Source: Rhodobacteraceae bacterium XHP0102 | GTDB lineage: Bacteria > Pseudomonadota > Alphaproteobacteria > Rhodobacterales > Rhodobacteraceae | Reading direction: 5' to 3' | DNA length: 64,000 bases | Assembly: GCA_025751475.1 (NCBI GenBank) | Contig: JAOWLD010000002.1 | Coordinates: forward strand, 1 to 64,000 | Shown here: positions 28,337 through 37,618 of the stretch, in pieces | How the letters are laid out: every line of letters begins with the position of its first letter | Position numbering within the stretch: position 1 is the first letter of the stretch | Translations under genes and position numbers: made by a program | The notes under the pieces: model-generated | Seen by the model: only the letters and a program-made list of their open reading frames with translations | Told to the model about the DNA's origin: nothing | Databases searched by the model: none

Positions 28337-28936
28337 TCAAAGCGCCTTTATGTCTTTCACCTCTGATTGGGGCAATGCGGCGCAGAGTTCAGCCACAGTT
28401 TTATTCAAAATCGGATGCGCCCAGTCGGGTGCAACATCGCACAGCGGAACCAAAACAAAGCCCCGTTCCGCCATGCGCGGATGAGGTAGGATCAACTGGT
28501 CAGGGGCGCGCGTCTGAGCCTCATCGCAAGTCATGTTGGCCCAAGCCTGCCAATCCGCGACACTTGGCAAAATCAAATCCCCCAAACCGATCAAATCAAG
28601 ATCCAACCCACGCGCAGCCCAGCGCATCATGCGATTACGCCCAAAATCCGCTTCGATCGCGTGCAACTGGGCAAGCAGAAGATTTGGCCCTTCTGGCCAG
28701 TCAAAGGATAAGGCAGCATTGACAAAATCAGGGCCAGAACCCTCTGGAAAAGCAGGGGTTTGGTAGAATGTGCTGAGGACATAATTGCCGCCGCCCTGCG
28801 CAGAAACAAAATCCTTCAATCGGGCCACGGCATCCTGCAAAACCACAATGGGCGGTCGGCCATCAACCGATAGATTAGAGCCCAAAGCCACGAGAGCTTT
28901 GTGGTTCACTTGTTCAGAATCCAACGCTTGCACCAA
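28337..28936 (-). CDS. folK: 2-amino-4-hydroxy-6-hydroxymethyldihydropteridine pyrophosphokinase
   Basis: FolK activates the pterin for folate synthesis by transfer of pyrophosphate from ATP. The LVALGSNL motif near the N terminus, FVNAALSF and the [13 protein letters not shown] signature (HPPK pattern) identify the family, as does [18 protein letters not shown] near the C terminus. The protein is 199 residues. The start is uncertain: the first codons are TTG (28936) and GTG (28933), and there is no ATG nearby. It is divergent from the NYN-domain gene. Confidence 0.93.
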   Translation of the reverse strand: MVQALDSEQVNHKALVALGSNLSVDGRPPIVVLQDAVARLKDFVSAQGGGNYVLSTFYQTPAFPEGSGPDFVNAALSFDWPEGPNLLLAQLHAIEADFGRNRMMRWAARGLDLDLIGLGDLILPSVADWQAWANMTCDEAQTRAPDQLILPHPRMAERGFVLVPLCDVAPDWAHPILNKTVAELCAALPQSEVKDIKAL

Positions 28937-29046
28937 ACCAAATTACCCCTATTTTGTCCAACACAGCTGTTTGCGGCATTTTGAATTTTTTAATCCTCTG
29001 CAAGCATCGCCCGAACTGGGGCACATTATTTAAAAGGTTGATTAAA

Positions 29047-29613
29047 ATGTTTTATCGTGACGAACGTCTCGCGTTGTTTATTGATGGATCAAATCTTTAT
29101 GCGGCGGCAAAGGCGCTTGGGTTTGATATCGACTATAAATTGCTGCGCCAAGAATTTATGCAGCGCGGAAAACTTTTACGTGCGTTTTACTATACGGCTC
29201 TGATCGAGAATGACGACTATTCTCCGATTCGTCCTTTGGTCGATTGGCTGAACTACAATGGCTTTACCATGGTCACCAAAGCCGCCAAGGAATTCACAGA
29301 TGCGCAAGGGCGGCGCAAGATCAAGGGCAATATGGATATTGATCTGGCCGTGGATGCAATGGAAATTGCAGACCACGTGGATCATATCGTTCTGTTTTCA
29401 GGCGATGGCGATTTCCGTCCTCTGGTCGCCGCGATCCAACGCAAGGGTGTGCGGGTGTCGGTGGTATCCACCATTCGATCCAACCCGCCCATGATTGCCG
29501 ATGACCTGCGCCGGCAAGCGGATAACTTTATTGAATTGGACGAGTTGAAGGATGCGGTCGGACGCTCGCCGCGCGACAACGGCTCCGAGGACGAGTTGGA
29601 CGATCAATATTGA
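29047..29613 (+). CDS. NYN-domain (LabA-like) putative ribonuclease
   Basis: The 188-residue protein is a PIN-like NYN domain of the LabA/DUF88 type. Acidic residues in LALFIDGSNLY (Asp13), in NMDIDLAVDAM and in LFSGDGDFRPLV would bind Mg2+ in the presumed nuclease site. The C-terminal tail is acidic and looks disordered. Family members are thought to cut RNA, although the targets are unknown in most. The frame is open to 28954, but the ATG at 29047 gives the conserved start. It lies directly before a convergent hybrid kinase. Confidence 0.88.
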   Translation: MFYRDERLALFIDGSNLYAAAKALGFDIDYKLLRQEFMQRGKLLRAFYYTALIENDDYSPIRPLVDWLNYNGFTMVTKAAKEFTDAQGRRKIKGNMDIDLAVDAMEIADHVDHIVLFSGDGDFRPLVAAIQRKGVRVSVVSTIRSNPPMIADDLRRQADNFIELDELKDAVGRSPRDNGSEDELDDQY

Positions 29614-29621
29614 CGCGATGA

Positions 29622-31859
29622 TTACTCCGATGGCGGCTCTTCCAACGCCATCGGCGCAATCCCTGCCAGGTAAATCGACAGCATTTTCGACAATTCCCCC
29701 AAGCGCACAGGCTTGGTCAGATACGCATCCATACCCACGTCAATCCCACGTTGGCGATCATGGCCAACCGCATCGGCGGTAATGGCAATAATCGGGACCC
29801 TCGCATAGCCCGAAGCGCTTTCGCGAGCGCGGATTTCCCGCGTCATTTCAAACCCGTTCATGATGGGCATATGGCAATCCGTCAGGATCAGATCAAAACA
29901 ATCCTCGTCAAGCGCAGTGAGCGCGGCGCGGCCATTCGCGGCAATCTGGCTTTCATATCCCAAGAGCCGCAATTGCGAGGTCAAGACGATTTGATTGACC
30001 TCATTATCCTCTACCAACAAAATGCGCGGCTTGGTGTTCGGGTTGGCGGTCGCCTGACGGCGGTTGCGTTCTTGGTGATCGAAAACCAAATCGGGCCGAT
30101 GCCTCATGTCTGGCTCAAGCAACGGCGCCAAGCTTTGCGAAGGTTGACCCGTCAAATGACGCAATGCGGCCAGAAGATCACTGGCCAGAACAGGCAGAAT
30201 TTGGACCACAAAAAGGCTTGGGGACAAAAGCCCCGTTCGCATCCCGCGCCGCCGTGTCAGACCCAAAACTTTGACATCTGAAAACGCGCCTAAACCCTCC
30301 GCTGGATCGGGTAAATCGGCCGTTTCCAGCACCATCACGAAAAGCGCTTTCTCCGAACAGCTTTGCGCCATCAGCCGCAACTCGTCCATCGAGGCAACCC
30401 AGTTTTGGGTCACGCCTGTGCCCTCAAAATAGGTGGAAAGAGTTACCCGATCTTCCGCAAGCGCCGTCCACCCGTAGATGGTCCAGTCGCGCAAATCGGG
30501 CAGTTCCATCGCCTCGCTTGCATCCATTAAAGGCAAGGTGATACGCACCACCGTGCCTTCATTCGGCGCGCTTTTGACATCAATTTGGCCATCCATTTTG
30601 TCGACCAGCTGCTTGACGATGGTCAACCCAAGCCCAGTGCCACCAAAATGCATCGCCGTGGAGGTTCCAGATTGCGTGAATGGCTCAAACATTTCCTGCA
30701 TGAACGCTTCATCCATGCCAATCCCATTATCACGAATTTCCAAAGCGAACATTCCCCGCCCATGGCGCACATCGCCAAGCCGTGTCATTTGAACCACCAC
30801 TTCACCGCGCCTTGCGCGTAAATCATCATGCTCGCGCGGGCTTGAGAATTTGATCGCATTGGACAGAAGGTTCAGCGTGATCTGCCCCAAACGCCCACCG
30901 TCAATCATGGCAAATCGTGGCATCGTCAGATCATAGCGAAAGCGCACCGTGACATTGCGCTCGTCCGCATAGCCGCGCATCACCTCAACAGTGCTTTCAA
31001 CCTGTGCCAGCAGATCGGTTTTCTCTGGCAGCAACTCAAGCTTGCCCGCATCAATTTTTGACACATCCAATATATCGTCAATGATCCGCAAAAGCGCATA
31101 GGACGACCGCCGCGCAGTTGCCAAAAATCGTTTTTGTTCGTGACTGAGGGGCGATTTATCCAGCAACTCCATCATCCCCACAACGCCGTTCATAGGGGTG
31201 CGGATTTCATGGCTCATGGCAGCGAGAAAGGCGGACTTGGCTTTATTGGCGGCGATTGCGCGTTCTTCACTTTCGGTTAGGCGTTGGTTGAAGGTTTCGG
31301 TCAGGTTGCCGATCAAAAGCAATTCCATCGCCAAGACGACAAAGACCGTCAGATAGACAACGTAGCGCAAAACACGGCAGATATCCTCCTCCAAATAGGG
31401 GCCGCCGAAATAGTCATGGCCGAGAAATTCGGCTGTCATCCAAGTGCCAATTGCAATGGCAAGCAGGGTGATAATCAACCCACGCTCGTAGCGTGTGGAA
31501 AATACAAGGAACGGACCACCCACCACCGCGAAATACATAAATTCGACCCGACCCACCGGATCAGCCACGAAATATGCGCCTGTGATTGTCATCAACCCCG
31601 AGAAGAACCAAAGGATTTTGCCCAAAGTATGGTGGCCAAAAAAGGTGACAAGCGTGGCAATAGTGGCAGAGCCCATCATCAACAGTGCCAAATAGACGAT
31701 GGGCATCAGCCCCAAGATAACGCCGAGCAAACACCAAGCGGCGGCTGTTACAGTGACCACGATATTGGAGATATAGACGGAACGGTTGCGCAGAGCGTTC
31801 AACGTATCGTTCGAACTCGCCAAACTGTCCTGTCCGATTTGGTCTATCCGCGCTTGCAT
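29622..31859 (-). CDS. Membrane-bound hybrid sensor histidine kinase/response regulator
   Basis: The protein (745 residues with the ATG at 31859) has about six membrane helices in residues 35-190, a HisKA domain with His217 in AAMSHEIRTPMNG, a HATPase domain with GGTGLGLTIVKQLV, and a C-terminal receiver with ILLVEDNEVNQ and an Asp in ILTDCHMPIMNG. Between ATPase and receiver lies a roughly 110-residue segment (DWTIYGWTALAEDRV...) shaped like a receiver but without the phospho-acceptor Asp. GGAG six bases before the ATG at 31859 favours it over an in-frame ATG at 31874. The signal and the phosphotransfer partner are unknown; no Hpt gene is next to it. Confidence 0.9.
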   Translation of the reverse strand: MQARIDQIGQDSLASSNDTLNALRNRSVYISNIVVTVTAAAWCLLGVILGLMPIVYLALLMMGSATIATLVTFFGHHTLGKILWFFSGLMTITGAYFVADPVGRVEFMYFAVVGGPFLVFSTRYERGLIITLLAIAIGTWMTAEFLGHDYFGGPYLEEDICRVLRYVVYLTVFVVLAMELLLIGNLTETFNQRLTESEERAIAANKAKSAFLAAMSHEIRTPMNGVVGMMELLDKSPLSHEQKRFLATARRSSYALLRIIDDILDVSKIDAGKLELLPEKTDLLAQVESTVEVMRGYADERNVTVRFRYDLTMPRFAMIDGGRLGQITLNLLSNAIKFSSPREHDDLRARRGEVVVQMTRLGDVRHGRGMFALEIRDNGIGMDEAFMQEMFEPFTQSGTSTAMHFGGTGLGLTIVKQLVDKMDGQIDVKSAPNEGTVVRITLPLMDASEAMELPDLRDWTIYGWTALAEDRVTLSTYFEGTGVTQNWVASMDELRLMAQSCSEKALFVMVLETADLPDPAEGLGAFSDVKVLGLTRRRGMRTGLLSPSLFVVQILPVLASDLLAALRHLTGQPSQSLAPLLEPDMRHRPDLVFDHQERNRRQATANPNTKPRILLVEDNEVNQIVLTSQLRLLGYESQIAANGRAALTALDEDCFDLILTDCHMPIMNGFEMTREIRARESASGYARVPIIAITADAVGHDRQRGIDVGMDAYLTKPVRLGELSKMLSIYLAGIAPMALEEPPSE

Positions 31860-32118
31860 TCCATGTCTCCACATCCTCGCCCAATCTGGGAAAGAAATCT
31901 GAACATTGCCTTAGCGCCGAACATAGAACGCTTCCCCACTCGTAAAACCCATGCAAAGATGATGCCGAACTCAGAACCCGCGCGCGTATTATTTTTGAGG
32001 ATATGCGCAAAGATTATGGCAGGAATTGGGCAAGGGGCTTGGGCAGATGGCCTTTTATGCCGAAACCCTAGACGGCGCAGACACAAAGATTTAACTGTGT
32101 GGCGATCGGAGAGACAAC

Positions 32119-33069
32119 ATGACCAAACCGCCCCTGACCCTGTATTTGGCCGCTCCACGCGGATTTTGCGCGGGCGTAGACCGCGCGATCAAAATTGTGG
32201 AAATGGCCCTTGAGAAATGGGGCGCGCCCGTTTTTGTGCGCCATGAGATCGTGCATAATAAATTCGTGGTGGATGCACTGCGCGAAAAAGGCGCGGTGTT
32301 TGTCGAGGAATTGGATCAATGTCCCACGGATCGGCCTGTGATCTTTTCGGCGCATGGCGTGCCAAAATCCGTTCCCGCTGCCGCCGAAAGCCGCCAGATG
32401 ATCTATGTCGATGCAACCTGTCCGCTTGTGTCCAAAGTGCATATCGAGGCGGCGCGGCATCACGAGGCGGGAATGCAGATCGTGATGATCGGCCATGCCG
32501 GCCATCCCGAAACCATCGGCACTATGGGGCAATTGCCCAAGGGCGAGGTGGTTCTGGTCGAAACAGTCGCGGATGTCGCGACACTTGCCGTGCGTGATCC
32601 CGACAAACTTGCCTTTGTGACACAGACCACCTTGTCGATTGACGACACGGCAGATGTAGTTGCCGCCCTCAAGGCGCGTTTCCCTGCGATTATCGGCCCC
32701 CACAAGGAAGATATCTGCTACGCGACAACCAATCGCCAAGAGGCTGTGAAGGCAATGGCGGCCAAGGCCGATGCGATGCTTGTGGTGGGTGCGCCCAATT
32801 CCTCCAACTCCAAACGCTTGGTTGAGGTGGGCGCAAAAATGGGCTGTTCCTATGCACAGCTCGTGCAGCGGGCATCGGACATTGACTGGCGCGCCCTAGA
32901 AGGTATCAAAACCTTAGGCCTCACGGCGGGCGCCTCCGCACCTGAGGTTTTGGTCAATGAGGTCATCGATGCTGTGCGTGCGCGTTATGATGTGACCCTT
33001 GAGCAGGTCGAAACGGCGGTTGAGAATGTAGAATTCAAGGTGCCGCGCGTATTGCGCGAGCCTGCCTGA
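32119..33069 (+). CDS. ispH: 4-hydroxy-3-methylbut-2-enyl diphosphate reductase
   Basis: IspH carries out the last step of the non-mevalonate pathway, reducing HMBPP to IPP and DMAPP with a [4Fe-4S] cluster. The three cluster cysteines are expected in [11 protein letters not shown] (Cys17), DATCPLVSK and [10 protein letters not shown]. The substrate-contact segments HGVP and [10 protein letters not shown] are present. The 316 residues are the usual length. A GGAGAG site precedes the ATG. The product feeds the ispA enzyme encoded near 40 kb. The gene is divergent from the hybrid kinase, with 259 bp between the starts. Confidence 0.96.
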   Translation: MTKPPLTLYLAAPRGFCAGVDRAIKIVEMALEKWGAPVFVRHEIVHNKFVVDALREKGAVFVEELDQCPTDRPVIFSAHGVPKSVPAAAESRQMIYVDATCPLVSKVHIEAARHHEAGMQIVMIGHAGHPETIGTMGQLPKGEVVLVETVADVATLAVRDPDKLAFVTQTTLSIDDTADVVAALKARFPAIIGPHKEDICYATTNRQEAVKAMAAKADAMLVVGAPNSSNSKRLVEVGAKMGCSYAQLVQRASDIDWRALEGIKTLGLTAGASAPEVLVNEVIDAVRARYDVTLEQVETAVENVEFKVPRVLREPA

Positions 33070-33080
33070 CCTGCACAAGC

Positions 33081-33665
33081 ATGGATCCGCTTTATCCTTT
33101 CGTGTTTGCGGGTCTCTTTTCGCCAGGACCAAACGTCATTTTGCTGACGACATCAGGTGCGATACACGGCTTTCGCGCAACCGTGCCGCATATTCTTGGC
33201 GTGGCAGCGGGGGTAGGTTTCATTGCAGCCGCCGCCAGTCTTGGGGTCAGCGCCGTGCTTCTTGCCTATCCTTTGGCCGCAATGGTGATGAAAGTCACCG
33301 CAGCGGCGTGGATTGTCTACATGGCATGGGCGCTATGGCGATCCAAACCCGCCGATCCTGATACAGCACAGCGCAGCACCAGACCATTTACCTTCCTAGA
33401 AGCGGTTCTGTTCCAAGGGGTGAACCCAAAGGTCTGGGCCGTCAGCCTTTCTGCCGCGGCAGGATTTGGCGCGGGCGGGACATTGATCTCAGAAGCCACA
33501 CGCCTTGCCACCGCCTTTTCTGGGATCAATCTTTTCGTCTGCCTGTTCTGGACTTTTGCGGGCACACTGTTGGCGCGGCTCCTGACCACAGCGCGTGCAT
33601 GGAATATTTTCAGCAAGACCATGGCAACCGCCTTGGCGATAACAGCCACAATGGTCTTTCTGTAA
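33081..33665 (+). CDS. LysE-family amino acid exporter
   Basis: The 194-residue protein has the LysE/RhtB layout: about five or six membrane helices and the N-terminal FSPGPNVILLTTSGAIHG motif (about 14-31). The conserved FLEAVLFQGVNPKVW segment is in the middle. Family members export amino acids or homoserine lactones; the substrate here is unknown. It starts 11 bp after ispH on the same strand and could be cotranscribed, without an obvious functional link. Confidence 0.88.
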   Translation: MDPLYPFVFAGLFSPGPNVILLTTSGAIHGFRATVPHILGVAAGVGFIAAAASLGVSAVLLAYPLAAMVMKVTAAAWIVYMAWALWRSKPADPDTAQRSTRPFTFLEAVLFQGVNPKVWAVSLSAAAGFGAGGTLISEATRLATAFSGINLFVCLFWTFAGTLLARLLTTARAWNIFSKTMATALAITATMVFL

Positions 33666-33729
33666 TCACCGCCCTATATAGCCATAAGGGGTCAGGCTGC
33701 GACCCGTGCAACCGTTCAGGCCCAATGCA

Positions 33730-35574
33730 ATGTTCCGATTTTTCGAAACACTGGTAGACCCCTATACCCCATACACAGAAAAGGATACGCCACCCAACCG
33801 CCTGTGGCCGTTCATGCGCGACTATGCGCAACCTTTCAAACGGGTCTTTTTGGCCGCAGCTGTGATGTCGATGGTCATGGCCTCTATTGAGTTGGGGCTT
33901 ATTGTGTATTTGGGCCGCGTGGTGGATTTGCTGTCCACCAACAGCTCGGCCACGCTTTTCGCCAACCATGGGCTAGAGTTGGCTTTGGTCGCGCTCTTTG
34001 TGGTTCTGGTGCGACCCGCCATGCAATTCTTAGATGTGGGCCTGTTGAACAATGCGATCCTGCCAAACTTTGGCACCCTCATCCGTTGGCGCGCGCACCG
34101 TCACGTGCTGCGCCAATCCGTGGGGTGGTTCGAAAATGATTTCACAGGGCGCATCGCAGGTCGGATCATGCAAACCCCGCCCGCCGCAGGGGATGCAGTA
34201 TTCCAAATCTTTGACGCCATCACTTTTTCCATTGCCTATTTCATCGGCGCGCTGATCTTGCTGACGCAATCCGATCCGCGCCTTGCCGTGCCCTTGGTGA
34301 TCTGGTGCGTGCTCTACGGGCTGTTGGTGCGCTGGACGATCCTCAATGTCACACCTGCCTCAAAGGCCAGCTCCGATGCCCGCTCCATGACCACAGGGCG
34401 GGTGGTCGACAGCTACACCAACATCCACGCGGTCAAGCTGTTTTCACATACGCAGCGCGAGTTGGACTATGCCCATGAAGCGATCGAGCATACGCGCCAA
34501 ACCTTTGCCCGTGAGATGCGAATATTCACAATCATGGACGTCACCCTGCTGACGCTGAACGGGCTTTTGATTGTCTCAGTCGTGGGGTGGGCCGTTTGGC
34601 TTTGGTATATCGGCACAGCCACGATTGGGGTTGTTGCGGCGGCCACGGCGCTGACCTTGCAACTGAACGCTATGACGGGCTGGATCATGTGGGCGCTCTC
34701 CAGCCTCTTTCGTGAGCTTGGCGTGGTGATGGAGGGCATGGAGACCATCGCACAACCCATCACCTTGCGCGACCGCGCGGGGGCTGTGCCGCTGAAATTC
34801 GAGAAAGGTCTGATCGAATTTGACAGGGTTAGCCACCATTACGGCCGTGGTGCGGGTGGTTTGGATGGCCTGAGCCTGACCATTCAACCAGGTGAAAAAG
34901 TAGGTTTGGTCGGGCGCTCTGGCGCGGGGAAATCGACCCTCGTGAAACTGCTGTTGCGCTTCTATGATTGCGAGGGCGGCTGCATCCGCATTGATGGCCA
35001 GGACATTGCAGAAGTCACCCAAGACAGCCTGCGCGCCCATATGGGTGTGGTGCAGCAGGATAACAGCCTCCTACACCGCTCCTTGCGGGACAACATCGCC
35101 TATGGCCGCCCCGATGCCACCATGGAGGAGATCATCCGCGCCGCAAAAGATGCGGAGGCGTTGGCGTTTATTCATGATCTTGAAGACCCCGAAGGGCGCA
35201 GGGGCTTTGATGCCCATGTGGGCGAGCGTGGGGTCAAATTGTCAGGTGGGCAAAGACAGCGCATTTCGCTTGCACGCGTCATGCTCAAGGACGCGCCGAT
35301 CCTGATATTGGACGAAGCCACAAGCGCATTGGATAGCGAAATTGAAGCCAATATCCAAAACAGTCTGCACAGTCTCATGGCGGGAAAGACCGTGATTGCC
35401 ATCGCGCATCGCCTGTCCACCATCGCGCAGATGGACCGCATCATTGTCCTTGATGACGGCCATATCATTGAAGATGGCCCGCACGCGGCGCTTTTGGAAA
35501 AAGGCGGTCTTTACGCCACGCTCTGGAGCCGCCAATCGGGCGGATTTTTACAACTGGACGGAGCACGGGATTGA
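33730..35574 (+). CDS. ABC transporter, fused permease and ATPase (exporter type)
   Basis: The 614-residue half-transporter has six membrane helices in about residues 30-310 and one ATPase domain. Walker A (GRSGAGKSTL) is near 395, the signature LSGGQRQRISLARV near 503, Walker B (ILILDEATSALD) near 523 and an H-loop His in AIAHRLST. It would work as a homodimer and export a lipid or hydrophobic compound. An in-frame GTG lies 24 bases upstream, but the ATG at 33730 gives the common MFRFFETLVDP start. The stop overlaps the start of the methyltransferase gene by 4 bp. Confidence 0.9.
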   Translation: MFRFFETLVDPYTPYTEKDTPPNRLWPFMRDYAQPFKRVFLAAAVMSMVMASIELGLIVYLGRVVDLLSTNSSATLFANHGLELALVALFVVLVRPAMQFLDVGLLNNAILPNFGTLIRWRAHRHVLRQSVGWFENDFTGRIAGRIMQTPPAAGDAVFQIFDAITFSIAYFIGALILLTQSDPRLAVPLVIWCVLYGLLVRWTILNVTPASKASSDARSMTTGRVVDSYTNIHAVKLFSHTQRELDYAHEAIEHTRQTFAREMRIFTIMDVTLLTLNGLLIVSVVGWAVWLWYIGTATIGVVAAATALTLQLNAMTGWIMWALSSLFRELGVVMEGMETIAQPITLRDRAGAVPLKFEKGLIEFDRVSHHYGRGAGGLDGLSLTIQPGEKVGLVGRSGAGKSTLVKLLLRFYDCEGGCIRIDGQDIAEVTQDSLRAHMGVVQQDNSLLHRSLRDNIAYGRPDATMEEIIRAAKDAEALAFIHDLEDPEGRRGFDAHVGERGVKLSGGQRQRISLARVMLKDAPILILDEATSALDSEIEANIQNSLHSLMAGKTVIAIAHRLSTIAQMDRIIVLDDGHIIEDGPHAALLEKGGLYATLWSRQSGGFLQLDGARD

Positions 35575-36812
35575 TCGAAGAACACTTCACCATCACGCGC
35601 CTTGGCCATCGCGGGGATGGGATTGCAACATCGGACGCAGGCGACCAGATACTGGCCCCGCTGACCTTGCCAAATGAGGTCATCACAGGCGCGGTGGACC
35701 AAGGTCGGATAGAGGCGCCCAAGATCATCACCCCTTCTCCTGATCGGGTGCGCCCCATCTGCGCGCATTACAAATCCTGTGGCGGATGCAGCTTACAACA
35801 CGCCTCAGACACATTCGTTAGTGAGTGGAAGGCAGACCAAATTGCCACCGCGCTTGCCGCGCATGGCATCCAAGCGCACCCGCGCCCCACCGTGACCTCA
35901 CCGCCAAAATCACGCAGGCGGGCAAGCCTTGCCGCACGGCGCACCAAATCGGGTGCATTGGTGGGCTTTCATGCACGAAAATCCGATGTGATCGTGCCCA
36001 TCACCGAATGCCATCTTTTGCCTGATGCGATGGTCGCAACCCTGCCCATATTGACAGAGATGACCCGCATGGGCGCCTCTCGAAATGCTATCTTGAGCTT
36101 CAGCCTCACCCAATCCGACAACGGGTTGGATCTTCATGTCACGGGCGGCAAACCCCTTAACCACGAATTGCGCGCCGCCTTGCCCCGCTTCCGCGATCAT
36201 TTCCTGCGCCTCACTTGGGGGGATGAGTTGGTTTTCATGGAAACCCCGCCCTATCACCAAATGGGGCGTGCCCATGTCACACCGCCCGCAGGGGCGTTTC
36301 TGCAGGCCACGAAGCCCGGTGAGGCTGCACTCTTGGCGGCCGCACGTGAAGCGGTTGGGGATGCTGCAAGGGTGATTGATCTATTTTCTGGATGCGGGAC
36401 CTTTACCTTCCCATTGGCGCAAACAGCACATCTTCATGCGGTTGAAGGCCAAGCCGAGATGATCATGGCCCTAACACAGGCCGCGCGTTTTGCTGAAGGC
36501 ATCAAGCCCATCACGGCGGAGACCCGCGATTTGTTTCGCCGTCCCGTTTTGGCAGATGAATTGGCCAAGTTTGATGCAATCCTTATCGACCCGCCGCGCG
36601 CAGGGGCTGAGGCACAAATGCGCGAAATTGCAAAGTCAGATGTTCCCATTATTGCCTCGCTCTCTTGCAATCCCAAAAGTTTCGCGCGCGATACAAAAAT
36701 CCTCATTGACGCGGGCTATCGCCTCGATTGGGTGCAGCCGATTGACCAATTTCGCTGGTCGCCCCATGTGGAGCTTGCCGCCCGCTTAAGCCTGCCCCAT
36801 ATGAGGGACTAA
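35571..36812 (+). CDS. TrmA/RlmD-family RNA uracil-C5 methyltransferase
   Basis: The 413-residue enzyme would methylate a uracil at C5 in rRNA, probably 23S rRNA, using S-adenosylmethionine. It has a short TRAM-like N-terminal domain, a [4Fe-4S] cysteine set with Cys64, Cys70, Cys73 in CAHYKSCGGC and likely a fourth Cys in TECHLLP, the SAM-binding DLFSGCGTFTFPL and IDPPRAG, and the catalytic LSCNPKSF. The start is TTG overlapping the ABC transporter stop. The exact target uracil cannot be told from sequence alone. Confidence 0.9.
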   Translation: MIEEHFTITRLGHRGDGIATSDAGDQILAPLTLPNEVITGAVDQGRIEAPKIITPSPDRVRPICAHYKSCGGCSLQHASDTFVSEWKADQIATALAAHGIQAHPRPTVTSPPKSRRRASLAARRTKSGALVGFHARKSDVIVPITECHLLPDAMVATLPILTEMTRMGASRNAILSFSLTQSDNGLDLHVTGGKPLNHELRAALPRFRDHFLRLTWGDELVFMETPPYHQMGRAHVTPPAGAFLQATKPGEAALLAAAREAVGDAARVIDLFSGCGTFTFPLAQTAHLHAVEGQAEMIMALTQAARFAEGIKPITAETRDLFRRPVLADELAKFDAILIDPPRAGAEAQMREIAKSDVPIIASLSCNPKSFARDTKILIDAGYRLDWVQPIDQFRWSPHVELAARLSLPHMRD

Positions 36813-36831
36813 GCCAGCAAGGATCTGCCTC

Positions 36832-37614
36832 ATGACCGCGTCACTCCACGACAAACGCCAAGCTCTCGCCCTATGGTTGGACCGTCCGCGTGTTCGACAA
36901 TTTGTCATCGCGGTCATTATTTTTAACGCGATCCTCTTGGGCTTGGAAACTTCGCCAAGTGTGATGAATGTGGCGGGGACAGTGATCCTGACACTGGATC
37001 GCCTATGTTTGTCGATTTTTGTGGTTGAAATTGCACTGAAACTTTTTGCCCATGGCAGGCAGTTTTTCCGCTCAGGATGGAACTTGTTCGACTTTGCCAT
37101 TGTCGGCATTGCCCTGATGCCCGCCACACAGGGTTTGTCGGTTTTGCGCGCCTTGCGGATTTTGCGTGTTCTGCGTGTGATCTCGGCCGCGCCACGCCTG
37201 CGCCGGGTGGTTGAGGGATTTGTGACAGCCCTGCCTGGAATGGGCAGCGTGTTTTTGTTGATGGCAATCATCTTCTACATCGGCGCGGTGATGGCGACCA
37301 AATTGTTCGGCGCATCCTTTCCTGAATGGTTCGGGGATTTGGGTGCCTCGTTCTACTCACTGTTCCAGATCATGACGCTCGAAAGCTGGTCGATGGGAAT
37401 CGTGCGGCCGGTGATGGATGTCTATCCCTATGCGTGGCTGTTCTTTGTGCCCTTCATCATGATGACCACATTTGCAGTGGTGAACCTTCTGGTGGGCCTG
37501 ATCGTAAACTCTATGCAAGATGCCCATGCCGAAGAAAGCAACGCCGCCACAGATGCCTATCGGGATGAGGTGCTAGAACGGCTGCGCAAGATCGAGGAGC
37601 GGTTGGGGAAGTAG
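36832..37614 (+). CDS. Bacterial voltage-gated sodium channel (NaChBac family)
   Basis: The 260-residue protein has six membrane segments, and four subunits would form a channel. S4 carries voltage-sensing arginines at 106, 109, 112 and 115 (SVLRALRILRVLRV), followed by PRLRR. The pore loop has TLESWSM (182-188), the same filter core as the NavAb/NaChBac channels and a strong sodium-selectivity mark. S6 reads MTTFAVVNLLVGLIVNSM. The last 20 residues (DAYRDEVLERLRKIEERLGK) fit the C-terminal four-helix coiled coil. Marine bacteria use such channels in motility and pH control. The next gene, dxs, is convergent, only 4 bp away. Confidence 0.93.
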   Translation: MTASLHDKRQALALWLDRPRVRQFVIAVIIFNAILLGLETSPSVMNVAGTVILTLDRLCLSIFVVEIALKLFAHGRQFFRSGWNLFDFAIVGIALMPATQGLSVLRALRILRVLRVISAAPRLRRVVEGFVTALPGMGSVFLLMAIIFYIGAVMATKLFGASFPEWFGDLGASFYSLFQIMTLESWSMGIVRPVMDVYPYAWLFFVPFIMMTTFAVVNLLVGLIVNSMQDAHAEESNAATDAYRDEVLERLRKIEERLGK

Positions 37615-37618
37615 GGCT

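Noticed and set aside
31860-32118. The ispH/hybrid-kinase gap as a small RNA or riboswitch
   Set aside because: I see only a short ACACA/TGTGT hairpin near the ispH start, not enough for a riboswitch or RNA gene.
31284-32213. A 309-codon open frame on the plus strand, antisense to the hybrid kinase and running into ispH
   Set aside because: It is a shadow frame: it has no domain, no initiation signal, and the opposite strand encodes a clear kinase.
33706-33730. GTG at 33706 as the ABC transporter start
   Set aside because: The ATG at 33730 gives the usual N terminus; both have weak ribosome-binding sites, so some doubt remains.
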